64,000 nt of DNA from Mucilaginibacter terrae (lineage in GTDB: Bacteria; Bacteroidota; Bacteroidia; Sphingobacteriales; Sphingobacteriaceae): NCBI RefSeq assembly GCF_031951985.1, contig NZ_JAVLVU010000001.1, forward strand, positions 1,612,001 through 1,676,000, given 5' to 3'. The position numbers were made by a program, and so were the translations under genes. The first letter of the stretch is position 1. Every line of letters starts with the position of its first letter. Shown piece by piece: positions 9,825 through 19,496 of the stretch. The notes under the pieces were generated by a model. The model was not told the origin of the DNA. It ran no database searches and saw only the letters and a program-made list of their open reading frames with translations.

Positions 9825-12686
9825 ATGAAGAAGATACTTAACTGTCTTGCAGCATTAATCATCACGCTTATAGCAGCATCACATAGCAATGCCCAGAATA
9901 GCAACACATATATATCTGCTAAAAAGGTACCGGGTACTTTCCCTTTGGCGGCGGCGGGCAGGGTGGCTCCGCTTTGGGTAAGTAATGCCGACTATCCGGG
10001 TGTTATACGTGCTGTAAAAGATTTACAGACTGATGTTAAGGCAGTTACTCAATCCTCTCCGCAATTGCTCAGCAATGCATCGGGTTCAAAACAGGTTGTA
10101 ATTATTGGCACCATTGGCAAAAGCCCGGTTATTGATCAGCTTATTAAAAACAAAAAACTGAATGTAAGCGGTATTGCAGGTAAATGGGAAACATTTTTGT
10201 TGCAAACAGTTCAACACCCCATGCCGGGTGTTGAACAAGCACTTGTTATAGCCGGTAGCGATAAACGCGGAACTATTTATGGTATTTATGATCTTTCGGC
10301 GCAAATTGGAGTATCGCCCTGGTATTGGTGGGCTGATGTACCGGCTAAGCAACAAAAGAATCTACACGTATTGCCCGGACGCCATACCATGGGCGAACCG
10401 GCCGTAAAATACCGCGGTATATTTATTAATGATGAAGCGCCGGCATTTTCGGGGTGGACCAAGGAGAAATTCGGAGGTTTTAACAGCAAAATGTACGCTA
10501 AAATGTTCGAGCTTATTCTTCGCCTGAAAGGCAATTACCTTTGGCCTGCTATGTGGGGAAATGCCTTTAATACCGACGATCCGGCAAACCGTGCCACTGC
10601 CGATGAATATGGTATTGTAATGGGCACATCGCACCATGAGCCCATGGACCGCGCCCAGCAGGAATGGAAACAATTTGGCAAAGGCGACTGGAACTACAAT
10701 ACTAATGGCGAGGTTTTACGCGATTTTTGGCGTAAAGGCATCGAAGGCATGGGCAATGCCGAGACCTTGGTAACCATAGGCATGCGCGGCGACGGGGACA
10801 TGGCCATGGAACAGGGCACCAATATTTCCCTGCTTGAAAAAATTGTAGCCGACCAGCGCAAAATCATAGCAGATGTAACCCAAAAGCCAGCCGAACAAAC
10901 ACCCCAGGTTTGGGCCCTGTACAAAGAAGTACAGGATTATTACGATAAAGGTATGCGCGTACCCGATGATGTAACCCTGCTGCTGTGCGACGATAACTGG
11001 GGCAACATACGCAAACTGCCCCAACCGGGCGAAAAGCCACGCAAAGGCGGCTTTGGTATTTACTACCACTTTGATTACGTGGGCGGTCCGCGAAATTATA
11101 AATGGTTAAATACCAACCCAATTGCTAAGGTATGGGAGCAAATGCACCTGGCCTATGAGCACAACGCACGCCAGTTATGGATAGTAAACGTTGGCGATTT
11201 AAAACCAATGGAATTTCCCATTTCATTTTTTTTAGATTATGCCTGGAACCCCGAAAAGCTGCCGGCCAACTGTTTACAGGAATATACCCGGCAATGGGCT
11301 GCGCAACAATTTGGCGAAAAGCACTCGGTCGAGATTGCCAGTATGTTATCTCTCTATACCAAATACAATGGCCGGCGCAAGCCCGAATTATTAAATACTG
11401 ATACGTACAGCCTAACCAATTACAGGGAATTTGAGCGCGTGGTTACTGATTACAATAACCTGAAAAAACAAGCGGAGAAGTTAAATGAGCAAATTCCTCA
11501 AACGTATAGGGATGCTTATTATCAATTGGTTTTACACCCCATACAGGCTTGTGCCAATCTTAACGAAATGTATTATGAAACTAACCTGAACCTCTGGTAC
11601 GCTAACCAGGGCAGGGCGGCTGCTAATGATAAGGCTGCTAAAGTAAAAGCACTGTTTGCCCGTGATGCAGAAATTTCGAAATACTATAACACCCAATTAG
11701 CTAATGGCAAATGGAACCATATGATGGATCAAACCCACATCAGTTATACCTATTGGCAGCAACCACCAGTTAATAAGATACCCGATGTTAAAGAAATTAA
11801 AGTGCCCGAAAAAGCATTTATGTGCTTATCGGTAGAGGGTTCGGGTAACTGGTGGCCATTGTCGGCAACGCACCCTGCACTTCCGGCATTTAGCAAATAC
11901 GGGCCAAAAAGCTATTACATAGAGATTTTTAATCGTGGTGCCCAACCATTTACTTTTAAAGCCACACCATCCGTACCATGGCTTAAAATTACGCCGGCAC
12001 AAGGCACAGTTGATATGCAACAACGCATCGAAGTTTCGGTTGATTGGGCTAAAGCCCCGGCATCGGCCTGGAATGAAACTATCCGGCTTAAAGGATCGGA
12101 AGGTGGAGATATTACAGTAAAAGCACAGTCGGATAAAGCATTTGCCCAAGTCCCTACCCAGGGGTTTGTACAAAGTAATGGCTACATTGCCATTGATGCC
12201 CACCATTATAGCAAAGCCATCAGTTCATCAACCATTAAGTGGCTTAGCCTTCCCGATCATGGTCGTACCTCCTCGGCTGTAACACCAACGCCTGTTACCG
12301 CACCGCTCCAAACGCCGGGCGGTAATAGCCCGTATTTAGAGTATATGGTTAATTTGGCCGATACTGGATTGATAGAATTAAACGCTTACCTGTCTCCTAC
12401 TATTGATTTCAGCGGTAGCAAAAAGCTGCAATATGCGGTATCCATCGACGATGAAAAACCACAAATTTTTCATCTGAATGCCGATTCATCACCCAGGGTA
12501 TGGAACAAAGCCGTGTCGGAGAATATTATCATCCAAAAGTCTAAACATAATATTCAAAAGCCCGGAGTGCATACCGTAAAGTTTTGGATGGTTAGCCCCG
12601 CAGTGGTTCTACAGCGTATGATATTGAATATTAATAACGGTTTACAGCCTTCATATTTAGGTCCGCCAGAGAGCCAGAATTTATAA
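9825..12686 (+). CDS. GH115 family alpha-glucuronidase
   Basis: A 953-residue enzyme of family GH115, which removes (4-O-methyl)glucuronic acid from glucuronoxylan or from arabinogalactan. Family blocks seen are 'GTIYGIYDLSAQIGVSPWYWWADVP', 'KYRGIFINDEAP', 'LRLKGNYLWPAMWGNAF', 'GIVMGTSHHEPM' and 'IGMRGDGD', each quoted in short form. The C-terminal ~250 residues contain the beta-sandwich/Ig-like region usual for the family. A signal peptide ends around residue 23 (S-N-A-Q). It is co-directional with the esterase 102 bp upstream; together they would strip acetyl and glucuronyl side chains before backbone cleavage. Confidence 0.95.
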   Translation: MKKILNCLAALIITLIAASHSNAQNSNTYISAKKVPGTFPLAAAGRVAPLWVSNADYPGVIRAVKDLQTDVKAVTQSSPQLLSNASGSKQVVIIGTIGKSPVIDQLIKNKKLNVSGIAGKWETFLLQTVQHPMPGVEQALVIAGSDKRGTIYGIYDLSAQIGVSPWYWWADVPAKQQKNLHVLPGRHTMGEPAVKYRGIFINDEAPAFSGWTKEKFGGFNSKMYAKMFELILRLKGNYLWPAMWGNAFNTDDPANRATADEYGIVMGTSHHEPMDRAQQEWKQFGKGDWNYNTNGEVLRDFWRKGIEGMGNAETLVTIGMRGDGDMAMEQGTNISLLEKIVADQRKIIADVTQKPAEQTPQVWALYKEVQDYYDKGMRVPDDVTLLLCDDNWGNIRKLPQPGEKPRKGGFGIYYHFDYVGGPRNYKWLNTNPIAKVWEQMHLAYEHNARQLWIVNVGDLKPMEFPISFFLDYAWNPEKLPANCLQEYTRQWAAQQFGEKHSVEIASMLSLYTKYNGRRKPELLNTDTYSLTNYREFERVVTDYNNLKKQAEKLNEQIPQTYRDAYYQLVLHPIQACANLNEMYYETNLNLWYANQGRAAANDKAAKVKALFARDAEISKYYNTQLANGKWNHMMDQTHISYTYWQQPPVNKIPDVKEIKVPEKAFMCLSVEGSGNWWPLSATHPALPAFSKYGPKSYYIEIFNRGAQPFTFKATPSVPWLKITPAQGTVDMQQRIEVSVDWAKAPASAWNETIRLKGSEGGDITVKAQSDKAFAQVPTQGFVQSNGYIAIDAHHYSKAISSSTIKWLSLPDHGRTSSAVTPTPVTAPLQTPGGNSPYLEYMVNLADTGLIELNAYLSPTIDFSGSKKLQYAVSIDDEKPQIFHLNADSSPRVWNKAVSENIIIQKSKHNIQKPGVHTVKFWMVSPAVVLQRMILNINNGLQPSYLGPPESQNL

Positions 12687-12719
12687 GGCTATATTTATGC
12701 TATGAAGAAATTTTTAAAG

Positions 12720-12756
12720 TAAAATAATCTGTTGATTGTAACAACACATTATTTTA
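12720..12756. terminator. Bidirectional terminator between GH115 and sulfatase
   Basis: TAAAATAAT at 12720-12728 pairs with ATTATTTTA at 12748-12756, extended by TGTTG/CAACA (12730-12734, 12742-12746). It overlaps the sulfatase stop codon, and the genes converge here. Confidence 0.6.
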
Positions 12757-14116
12757 CCGGCCAATAAGGAGAATCGGTACGTGCAGTTGTAAGATAACTT
12801 TTAATTTTAGCTACAACAGCTACATTTTGAGCCGAAATATCATTGTCTTCATGAATGTCTTTTTCCAGATCGAATAATGATAATTTACCGGCTTTTATAA
12901 TGGCTTTCCATTTGCCATAACGTACAGCTTGTGTAAAACCATCTTCAAAAAACTCCCAGTACAAAAAGCGGTCTTTGGCCACTTTTTGCTTGTTCAGTAA
13001 AAATGGCGACAGATTGGTACCGTCGGTTTTTATGGTAGATTTATAATTTGCCAGCCCTGCAAAAGTTGGCATTATATCGGCAAAATATCCGGGTACAGTA
13101 ATGGTGCGGCCGCTGCCAACCAGTTTTTTGTTCCATACAATCATTGGTATGCGTATACCACCTTCTGTTAAATCGCGCTTATACCCTTGCAATGGGCCGC
13201 CCGAATCAAAGAATTGGGCAATAGCGGTAAGTGCGGGTGTAGGCTCTGAGCGCGGGCCATTATCCGAGCAAAATATTATGATCGTGTTTTTATCGAGCCC
13301 GTTATCGATCAAATACTTCTTAATACGCCCTACCGAATTATCAAGGTAACTTACCATGGCAGCATAAGTTTTGGGCCCTGCTGGCCAATCCTGCTTTTCG
13401 TAAATAGTATTTAAAGGCGCATCTAACGGAGAGTGTGGGTTAGAATGGTTCACCATTACAAAAAATGGTTTGTTATCGCCCTTATGCTTGTTCATGAATT
13501 TTATGGCATCATCAGTGATCAGCTCACTCACATAATATTCCTTTTTACCATTAAGATTTTGTGGTATATCAACAATGTTGCCGTTACGGTACCAGTGGCC
13601 GGGCCAGTAGGTGCTTGAATAGGTTTCGGGATAGGCAATAAGCCAGCCCGAAAAATCATGAAAGCCATGCTGTAACGGTGTGGCCAATGAATCAAAACCA
13701 TCAACATGCCATTTGCCCATTAAGCCGGTTGTATATCCGGCTCTTTGCAACAGGGTGCCAATAGTGGCCTCTCCGGGCAGTAAATTAGCTCTGTAAACTA
13801 TTTTGCCTGCTTTTCCACCCGGTTTTCCTCCGGTAATTGTCATATTGCCTCGGATGGTTGCATGCCCTGTGTTTAAGCCTGTAAGCAGCGAACCACGCGA
13901 CGGTGAGCATACCGGCGCACCTGCATAAAAATCGGTTAGCTTTGCACCTTCACGGGCTAAAATATCAATGTTTGGCGTTTGAATTTTCTTTTGTCCATAT
14001 ACACCTACATCACCATAGCCTAAATCATCGGCCAATATAAATACGATGTTTGGCCTTTGTGCTTTTACGCTTAAAACAGCAAGCATGGCCATTATAAATA
14101 CACCCGTTCTTTTCAT
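12749..14116 (-). CDS. Secreted sulfatase of the arylsulfatase A type
   Basis: A 455-residue type I sulfatase. The maturation signature C-S-P-S-R places the formylglycine precursor at Cys70; Asp30-Asp31 in 'FILADDLGYGD' and 'IFCSDNGP' supply calcium ligands. The signal peptide ends at K-A-Q. Being a Cys-type site, it needs a formylglycine-generating enzyme or anSME, neither of which is in this window. Sulfatases in such loci desulfate algal or host glycans, so the target polysaccharide may carry sulfate, or the gene may serve another locus. It is convergent with GH115. Confidence 0.93.
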   Translation of the reverse strand: MKRTGVFIMAMLAVLSVKAQRPNIVFILADDLGYGDVGVYGQKKIQTPNIDILAREGAKLTDFYAGAPVCSPSRGSLLTGLNTGHATIRGNMTITGGKPGGKAGKIVYRANLLPGEATIGTLLQRAGYTTGLMGKWHVDGFDSLATPLQHGFHDFSGWLIAYPETYSSTYWPGHWYRNGNIVDIPQNLNGKKEYYVSELITDDAIKFMNKHKGDNKPFFVMVNHSNPHSPLDAPLNTIYEKQDWPAGPKTYAAMVSYLDNSVGRIKKYLIDNGLDKNTIIIFCSDNGPRSEPTPALTAIAQFFDSGGPLQGYKRDLTEGGIRIPMIVWNKKLVGSGRTITVPGYFADIMPTFAGLANYKSTIKTDGTNLSPFLLNKQKVAKDRFLYWEFFEDGFTQAVRYGKWKAIIKAGKLSLFDLEKDIHEDNDISAQNVAVVAKIKSYLTTARTDSPYWPVK

Positions 14117-14314
14117 TTAGTATGAGCTTAGCATTACCGGTTTACAGCAACCTGTGTTGCTTTGAAACATAGGTACGTTATAAATAACGGAATTAGTAAA
14201 CATTTGTGCAAATGCTGATATGTAATTATTACATGCAATTATAGCTTTAATAATTATCCTCTTGCTTTCACGTACTATATGCCAATTAGGGCAGTTCTGC
14301 TTTTAAAGCATAAA

Positions 14315-14350
14315 AACCCGCAGGCCTGCCGGAGCAAGGCACTGCGGGTT
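14315..14350 (-). terminator. Rho-independent terminator of the YiaA-type gene
   Basis: AACCCGCAG at 14315-14323 pairs with CTGCGGGTT at 14342-14350. On the minus strand the stem is followed by a T-run (TTTTTA). It lies 13 bp past the stop of the membrane protein gene. The rest of 14117-14362 shows no gene. Confidence 0.8.
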
Positions 14351-14362
14351 GCAACCGCTACG

Positions 14363-14830
14363 TTACAGTTCTTTATCGGCCAATAATTTTGCGTCGCGGG
14401 TATTTTTTTGTACTGCAATAGCCGAAAACATGCTAAGGCAGAATGCCATGGCGTAAAAGCCTTTCTCGCTTCGGGCTATGCCGGCATTCCACAGGCCAAT
14501 GGTTAATAATACCATCGATGCTATAGTGGCAAACCAACTTAGGCCGTAATAAAGGTCTGTTACAGCAAGTCCCTCGGCCCTGTCTCTAACGCTTTTTTGC
14601 ACCGAGATTACTGCAAACAAGCCAAATAGTAATATGGTAAAATAATAACCCTTTTCGTTCAACTCCATAGTGGCATTCCACAAGCCTATACAATAGGCCA
14701 CGGTACCGGTTAATAAGGCAAACCACGAGGCCCCTATAAATGCGCCTGTTGGTTTAAAAGGATTTCTACCTTTTTCACCGTATTGTACCATGTTTAAATT
14801 TTCGTCTGTTCTTTTTTGTAGCGGTTCCAT
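14363..14830 (-). CDS. YiaA/YiaB family inner-membrane protein
   Basis: A 155-residue inner-membrane protein with two copies of the YiaAB two-helix domain: about residues 30-85 ('FIGASWFALLTGTVAYCIGLWNA' region) and 95-145 ('YYGLSWFATIASMVLLTIGLWNA' region). The copies align well with each other (SWFA, GLWNA, GF/YYF, SVQK/AVQK), as in E. coli YiaA. Function is unknown. The ATG at 14830 is chosen over a longer frame from 14875 because the extra residues look like untranslated leader. It stands alone with its own terminator. Confidence 0.85.
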   Translation of the reverse strand: MEPLQKRTDENLNMVQYGEKGRNPFKPTGAFIGASWFALLTGTVAYCIGLWNATMELNEKGYYFTILLFGLFAVISVQKSVRDRAEGLAVTDLYYGLSWFATIASMVLLTIGLWNAGIARSEKGFYAMAFCLSMFSAIAVQKNTRDAKLLADKEL

Positions 14831-14961
14831 AATATTTGTTTTTGTAATTATTATGCAAGCAAATGTCGGGTGCAAAACACAACTACAAAAGTTAGAATGC
14901 TGAGTTTACTGACGATATATTTAATACTTTTTGTATAATTATGCCTATAATATATAGCCCT

Positions 14962-15798
14962 ATGGATTCATTATCGGAGCTAATCAATTTGCTTAAAACA
15001 TCAGATAAAAAACAATTCAGGCAATTTCTGAAGCAGAAAAACAAACGAGCTGACGTAAAAAACCTGCAGTTACTAAAATTGATAGAATCTGACGATATAA
15101 GTAGCTTGGATAAGCTGTACAGCACCGATAAAAAAACTGATGCCTATTACGCTTTACGCAAAAGATTACAGGATAGTTTACTGCAGTATTTATCGCAAAA
15201 AACTTTTGAAGGCAGCCATTCAGATACTTATGATGCCCTTAGATTGGTGGTGGTAGGCCGTTTTTTATTAGAGAATGACACAGTTAAAACTGCTTTTAAA
15301 TGTTTAGATAAGGCCGAACGCCTGGCTCAAAACCTGGAACAATTTAATTTATTGAATGAACTGCTGCTGCTGAAGTTACAATACGCACATTTGCCGGGTG
15401 CCGATAACCTGGACTCTTTAACCACGCGCTTTCAACAAAACCAGTTGAATATGCAGCGCGAGGCTAAACTAAATATAGCCTATGCGTTTTTACGCAAAGA
15501 GTTACAACAAATACAGCTGGAAGGAAAGGTTGTTAATTTAACAGCTTTGATCATTACCATTATCCGCAAATACAAAATTTCCGGGCAGGAGCTGATGACC
15601 TATAAATCGGTGTACCAAATTCTTTTTATAGCCAATGAGTATGCAGACATACAACAAAACTATGGCTTAATTGAGCGCTACATTAACCGCACAGATCAAT
15701 TTATTAAAAGCCAAACACATCAACGATCTTATATTTTTTATCATATATATATTCTGTATTTTCTGGCTAATTTCCACCTAAGGCGAAAAACTTCATAA
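14962..15798 (+). CDS. Frameshifted hypothetical helical protein, N-terminal part
   Basis: This frame encodes about 278 residues, mostly alpha-helical and TPR-like, starting 'MDSLSELINLLKTSDKK'. Such proteins of ~500 residues occur in Sphingobacteriaceae without known role; that recollection is unverified. The frame stops at 15798 just after a run of five A (15786-15790). Adding one A would read on without a stop into the next frame, giving one protein of 496 residues. So this is probably half of a single gene. No signal peptide or catalytic motif is visible. A start at 14941 is also open. Confidence 0.7.
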   Translation: MDSLSELINLLKTSDKKQFRQFLKQKNKRADVKNLQLLKLIESDDISSLDKLYSTDKKTDAYYALRKRLQDSLLQYLSQKTFEGSHSDTYDALRLVVVGRFLLENDTVKTAFKCLDKAERLAQNLEQFNLLNELLLLKLQYAHLPGADNLDSLTTRFQQNQLNMQREAKLNIAYAFLRKELQQIQLEGKVVNLTALIITIIRKYKISGQELMTYKSVYQILFIANEYADIQQNYGLIERYINRTDQFIKSQTHQRSYIFYHIYILYFLANFHLRRKTS

Positions 15799-15821
15799 AG
15801 AGCGCATCTTATCTTAAAGAA

Positions 15822-16451
15822 ATGATTGGTTTAATGGAAACCGACAGCCGTTACTATGCCCTGTTTTATTTGCGTCATAATTTGCTTTATGCACTCAATT
15901 TGTTTTTTACCGGCCTTGCCGATGATGCTATTGCGAGATTGCAAAAGTCGCTTTCGAATACAAAAAACACGACTAAACCTGAAGATGTTGAGGATTTAAG
16001 GATATGCCTGGCCATGTTTTTAGCTTTACGTAACGACCGGGGTAGTTTAAAGCAATTAACCTTGTTAACACGCACCGATGCCTGGTATGAAAAGAAAATG
16101 GGTATGTTATGGACTATCAGAAAAAACCTGATGGAAATATTGATACAGGCGCAATTTGATAACATTGAGCTTGCTACATCGCGCTTAAGCAGCTTCAGAC
16201 GACGATATAAAAAATATCTGCAAAAAGCTTCGGAAGAACGTGTGCTGGTATTTCTCAGGCTGGTTGAAAAATATCTGCAGAAACCTGATGTTACCTATGA
16301 CACGAACTACAGGGGCACCGTTTTAAACTTTTTGAATCAAGCTCAAAACAACGACATTTTTACACTAACCTTTATTGCCTGGCTAATGGCACGATGGGAG
16401 AAAAAAAACACTTATGAGGTTGTATTAAACCTGGTAAATCCTCAAAATTAA
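15822..16451 (+). CDS. Frameshifted hypothetical helical protein, C-terminal part
   Basis: The continuation of the preceding gene in another frame, about 209 residues from its first ATG, with the reading frame open back to the A-run at 15786. It is helix-rich with TPR-like character ('LRICLAMFLALRNDRGSLKQL' region) and no known motif. Being long, well kept and free of further stops, it suggests either a very recent frameshift, a sequencing error in the homopolymer, or programmed -1 slippage. It ends 87 bp before the convergent Rieske oxidoreductase. Confidence 0.7.
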   Translation: MIGLMETDSRYYALFYLRHNLLYALNLFFTGLADDAIARLQKSLSNTKNTTKPEDVEDLRICLAMFLALRNDRGSLKQLTLLTRTDAWYEKKMGMLWTIRKNLMEILIQAQFDNIELATSRLSSFRRRYKKYLQKASEERVLVFLRLVEKYLQKPDVTYDTNYRGTVLNFLNQAQNNDIFTLTFIAWLMARWEKKNTYEVVLNLVNPQN

Positions 16452-16537
16452 TACTATTACCGATGCATACCAACTGTATATACTCCTAATTGTTGCAATA
16501 CATCAAACCCTCATAAAACTGTAATAAATTTATAGTT

Positions 16538-18067
16538 CTATACATTAACCTTTTCAAGATTAACAGTGGCCGGCCCGGTTACAACATTTCCATCAATATC
16601 AAAACGGGCCCCATGGCATGGGCAGTCCCAGCTTTTTTCGGTAGTGTTCCATTTTACGGTACACCCCATGTGGGTGCAAACCGAACTTAAGGTATGCAGC
16701 TCACCTTGCTCATCCCGGTATGCGGCAACCTTTTTACCATCTAATTCAATAATCTTTCCAACACCGGTTTCAACATCATTTAAAGCCTTTATTTCTTCTG
16801 CCTTAAACCTGTCGGCCACAAAATGCCAGGCCACATCGGCATTCTCTTTCACAAATTCGGTAAAGCCATCAATAGGCTTAAATCTTTTAATGCTGAATAA
16901 TTGCGACAGCGGATTAGCGTTACCCAAAATCAAATCGGCAAGTATGGCACCGGATACACTACCCAGCATCATACCGTTGCCATTAAAACCTGTTGCGCAA
17001 TAAATACCATCGGCCCGGTCGGGCATTTCACCAACATATGGCAATCCATCAACAGGCACATAGTATTGTGACGACCAGCGATATTTTACCACATCAACAT
17101 TGTAGTATTGGCGGGTGTACTCTTCCAAATCGGCAAAGGCGGCCTCTTCATCATCATGCCCTGTTTTATGATCGTTACCACCAATTATAAGCAGCTTTTG
17201 GCCATTAATAACGTGTGTGCGTACATAATGATAAGGCTCCTGCAAATCATAAACTAAAGCATCAGGGTATTTATCATCCTTTAATTTTACGCCAAAAACA
17301 TAACTCCGGTAAGGTGCACAGCGCATGTTAAGCACGTTAATTCCGGGTGGCATATGGGTAGCGTAAATAATACTTTTAGCTTTAATGGATGTTTGGCCTG
17401 TTTTGGCCACATGCACTCCATCGCCTGATTCTACTTCATCAATTTTAGTATACTGGAGGATAATGCCTCCGGCTTTTAAGTACTCTTGAGCAAGTCTGTG
17501 TAAATATTTTATAGGTTCAAACTGTGCTTGTCCGTCAAATTTTAAGGCCTTTTGATAAGGCACATTAGTTGGAACATCCGATACATATTCAACAGGTACC
17601 TCAACACTAACCGCTCCTTTGTAAATATCATCAAGCTGTTTTACCTGCTCTTCATCCTCGGCATACAAATAGCCCGGAAGTATTTTAAAATCACAATCAA
17701 TACGGTACTCCTCCACATTTTTACGGATGAGGTTTAAGCCTTCATTCACCGCATGAGCAAACTGCCGGGCTCCTTCTTTTCCAAAAGCGCTTTCGGCTTC
17801 GGTGTAGGTGGTATCAGCAAAGGTATTTATATGTGCGCTGGTGCCGCCGGTGGTGCCGTATCCAATGGTAAAGGCTTCGGCAACTAAGGTGGTTTTACCC
17901 GCCAGTTGCAACTTTAGCGCTGCGGTTATGCCGGTAATTCCGGCACCTACAATCAGGCAATCATATACCATGTTTTCATGGTGATGTATAACCGGTATTT
18001 TGCTCGTATGCTGCCACGGGCTAACCTGTTTTCCGTCGCGGTTAAGTTTTGAAACTACGTTTTTCAT
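16538..18067 (-). CDS. FAD-dependent oxidoreductase with C-terminal Rieske domain
   Basis: A 509-residue two-domain protein. Residues ~35-400 are a DAO-type FAD oxidoreductase with the dinucleotide-binding motif 'IVGAGITGITAA'. The last ~90 residues form a Rieske domain: C464-x-H466 and C482-x-x-H485 bind a [2Fe-2S] cluster, with extra Cys469 and Cys484. No signal peptide, so it is cytoplasmic. The family is common in soil bacteria, often beside stress genes, and its substrate is unknown. It is divergent from the alcohol dehydrogenase 160 bp away. Confidence 0.9.
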   Translation of the reverse strand: MKNVVSKLNRDGKQVSPWQHTSKIPVIHHHENMVYDCLIVGAGITGITAALKLQLAGKTTLVAEAFTIGYGTTGGTSAHINTFADTTYTEAESAFGKEGARQFAHAVNEGLNLIRKNVEEYRIDCDFKILPGYLYAEDEEQVKQLDDIYKGAVSVEVPVEYVSDVPTNVPYQKALKFDGQAQFEPIKYLHRLAQEYLKAGGIILQYTKIDEVESGDGVHVAKTGQTSIKAKSIIYATHMPPGINVLNMRCAPYRSYVFGVKLKDDKYPDALVYDLQEPYHYVRTHVINGQKLLIIGGNDHKTGHDDEEAAFADLEEYTRQYYNVDVVKYRWSSQYYVPVDGLPYVGEMPDRADGIYCATGFNGNGMMLGSVSGAILADLILGNANPLSQLFSIKRFKPIDGFTEFVKENADVAWHFVADRFKAEEIKALNDVETGVGKIIELDGKKVAAYRDEQGELHTLSSVCTHMGCTVKWNTTEKSWDCPCHGARFDIDGNVVTGPATVNLEKVNV

Positions 18068-18227
18068 GTTGAATGTTTGTATGATGAATACAAAGCAAAA
18101 CTTGCAAATGTTTCATCAATCAGAACTATTAGCTATTTTATTTTCTTTTTAATTAAAACATAAAACCATAAAATTAAATATCTGTTCAAACATTATACTT
18201 AAGGCAATTATCTAATTTTAATTATCT

Positions 18228-19391
18228 ATGAAAGCAGCAGTATTTCACAAACCGGGCGACATTAGTGTTGATACGGTTGATGACCCGAAGATTGAGCATC
18301 CTAATGATGTAATTCTTAAAGTAACCTCAACGGCAATTTGCGGCTCCGACCTGCATATTCTAAGCGGCGGCGTTCCTCAGCCTAAAGATTTGGTTTTGGG
18401 GCACGAGTTTATGGGCATTGTTGAGGAAGTTGGCTCCAGTGTTACCAAACTTAAAAAAGGCGACCGCGTGGTTGTACCTTTTCCCATTTCGTGCGGGCAT
18501 TGCTTTTTTTGTACGCACGGCGCATCGCCCCATTGCGAAAACTCAAACTATGAGCATTATGGACCCGATGGTGACCTGACCGATAAAAAGGGCGGCGCAC
18601 TATATGGGTATACCGATTTATACGGCGGCTACTCGGGTGGCCAGGCCGAATATGTGCGTGTACCTTTTGCCGATGTCAGTCCGCGTATTGTACCCGATAA
18701 CCTTACCGATGAGCAGGTACTTTTCCTTACCGATATATTTCCGACAGGTTGGTCGGCTATTGACTGGGCGCAGCTAAAAGGTGGCGAAACAGTAGCCATA
18801 TTTGGCTCAGGGCCGGTAGGTTTAATGGCGCAAAAAGCAGCCTGGCTTAACGGCGCGGGCCGTGTGATTGCAATTGATGTGTTAGATTACCGCTTAGAGA
18901 AAGCTAAAGCCGTAAACCATGTAGAAACGCTGAACCCTCATAAAGTAGATGTGGTAGAAGCTATACGCCAGATGACCGGCGGTCGTGGTGCCGATGTTTG
19001 TGTAGATGCCGTGGGTTTTGAACCTGAACGGGGTATTATGGACAAAATTAAGTCGGCCGTAAACTTTGAGGTGGGCAGTATGAAAATATTAGACCTGTGC
19101 TTTGAATCAGTTCGCCGCAGCGGTACAGTAAGCATTGTGGGTGTGTATGGCTCTCCGTATGATAACTTCCCCATGTTCCGCATATTTGATAAAGGCATAA
19201 CCATTAAGCAAGGCCAGGCGCCTGTGCTCAACTATATTGATCATTTAATTGATTTGGTTAAGGAAGAAAAAGTGGTGCTTGACGACATCATTAGCCACAC
19301 CCTGCCTTTGAGCGAAGCCGCGAAGGGTTACGAAATGTTCCAGAAAAAAGAAGATGATTGTACTAAAGTGGTGTTAAAGCCCTGGGGATAA
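18228..19391 (+). CDS. Zinc-dependent alcohol dehydrogenase (MDR family)
   Basis: A 387-residue medium-chain dehydrogenase. 'AICGSDLHILSGG' carries the catalytic-zinc Cys, 'GHEFMG' the zinc His-Glu, and the 'CGHCFFC...C' loop the four structural-zinc cysteines. 'FGSGPVGLMAQ' is the NAD(P) Rossmann turn. The insert around residues 105-130 resembles the glutathione-independent formaldehyde dehydrogenase-like subgroup. It likely oxidizes a small alcohol or aldehyde in the cytoplasm. The SDR gene follows 105 bp later on the same strand. Confidence 0.92.
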   Translation: MKAAVFHKPGDISVDTVDDPKIEHPNDVILKVTSTAICGSDLHILSGGVPQPKDLVLGHEFMGIVEEVGSSVTKLKKGDRVVVPFPISCGHCFFCTHGASPHCENSNYEHYGPDGDLTDKKGGALYGYTDLYGGYSGGQAEYVRVPFADVSPRIVPDNLTDEQVLFLTDIFPTGWSAIDWAQLKGGETVAIFGSGPVGLMAQKAAWLNGAGRVIAIDVLDYRLEKAKAVNHVETLNPHKVDVVEAIRQMTGGRGADVCVDAVGFEPERGIMDKIKSAVNFEVGSMKILDLCFESVRRSGTVSIVGVYGSPYDNFPMFRIFDKGITIKQGQAPVLNYIDHLIDLVKEEKVVLDDIISHTLPLSEAAKGYEMFQKKEDDCTKVVLKPWG

Positions 19392-19496
19392 AACCATGCT
19401 CTTCTCTCTAAAAAGAGTTAGTAACTAAATTTAAAAACAGGCCTGCAAATCTATAGCCATTGGCCAATAGACTATTAGAGGCATAAAAATACAACT

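Noticed and set aside
15784..15792. Programmed -1 frameshift heptamer
   Set aside because: The run has five A, not the six needed for A-AAA-AAC, and no clear downstream stimulatory stem was seen; kept only as an alternative.
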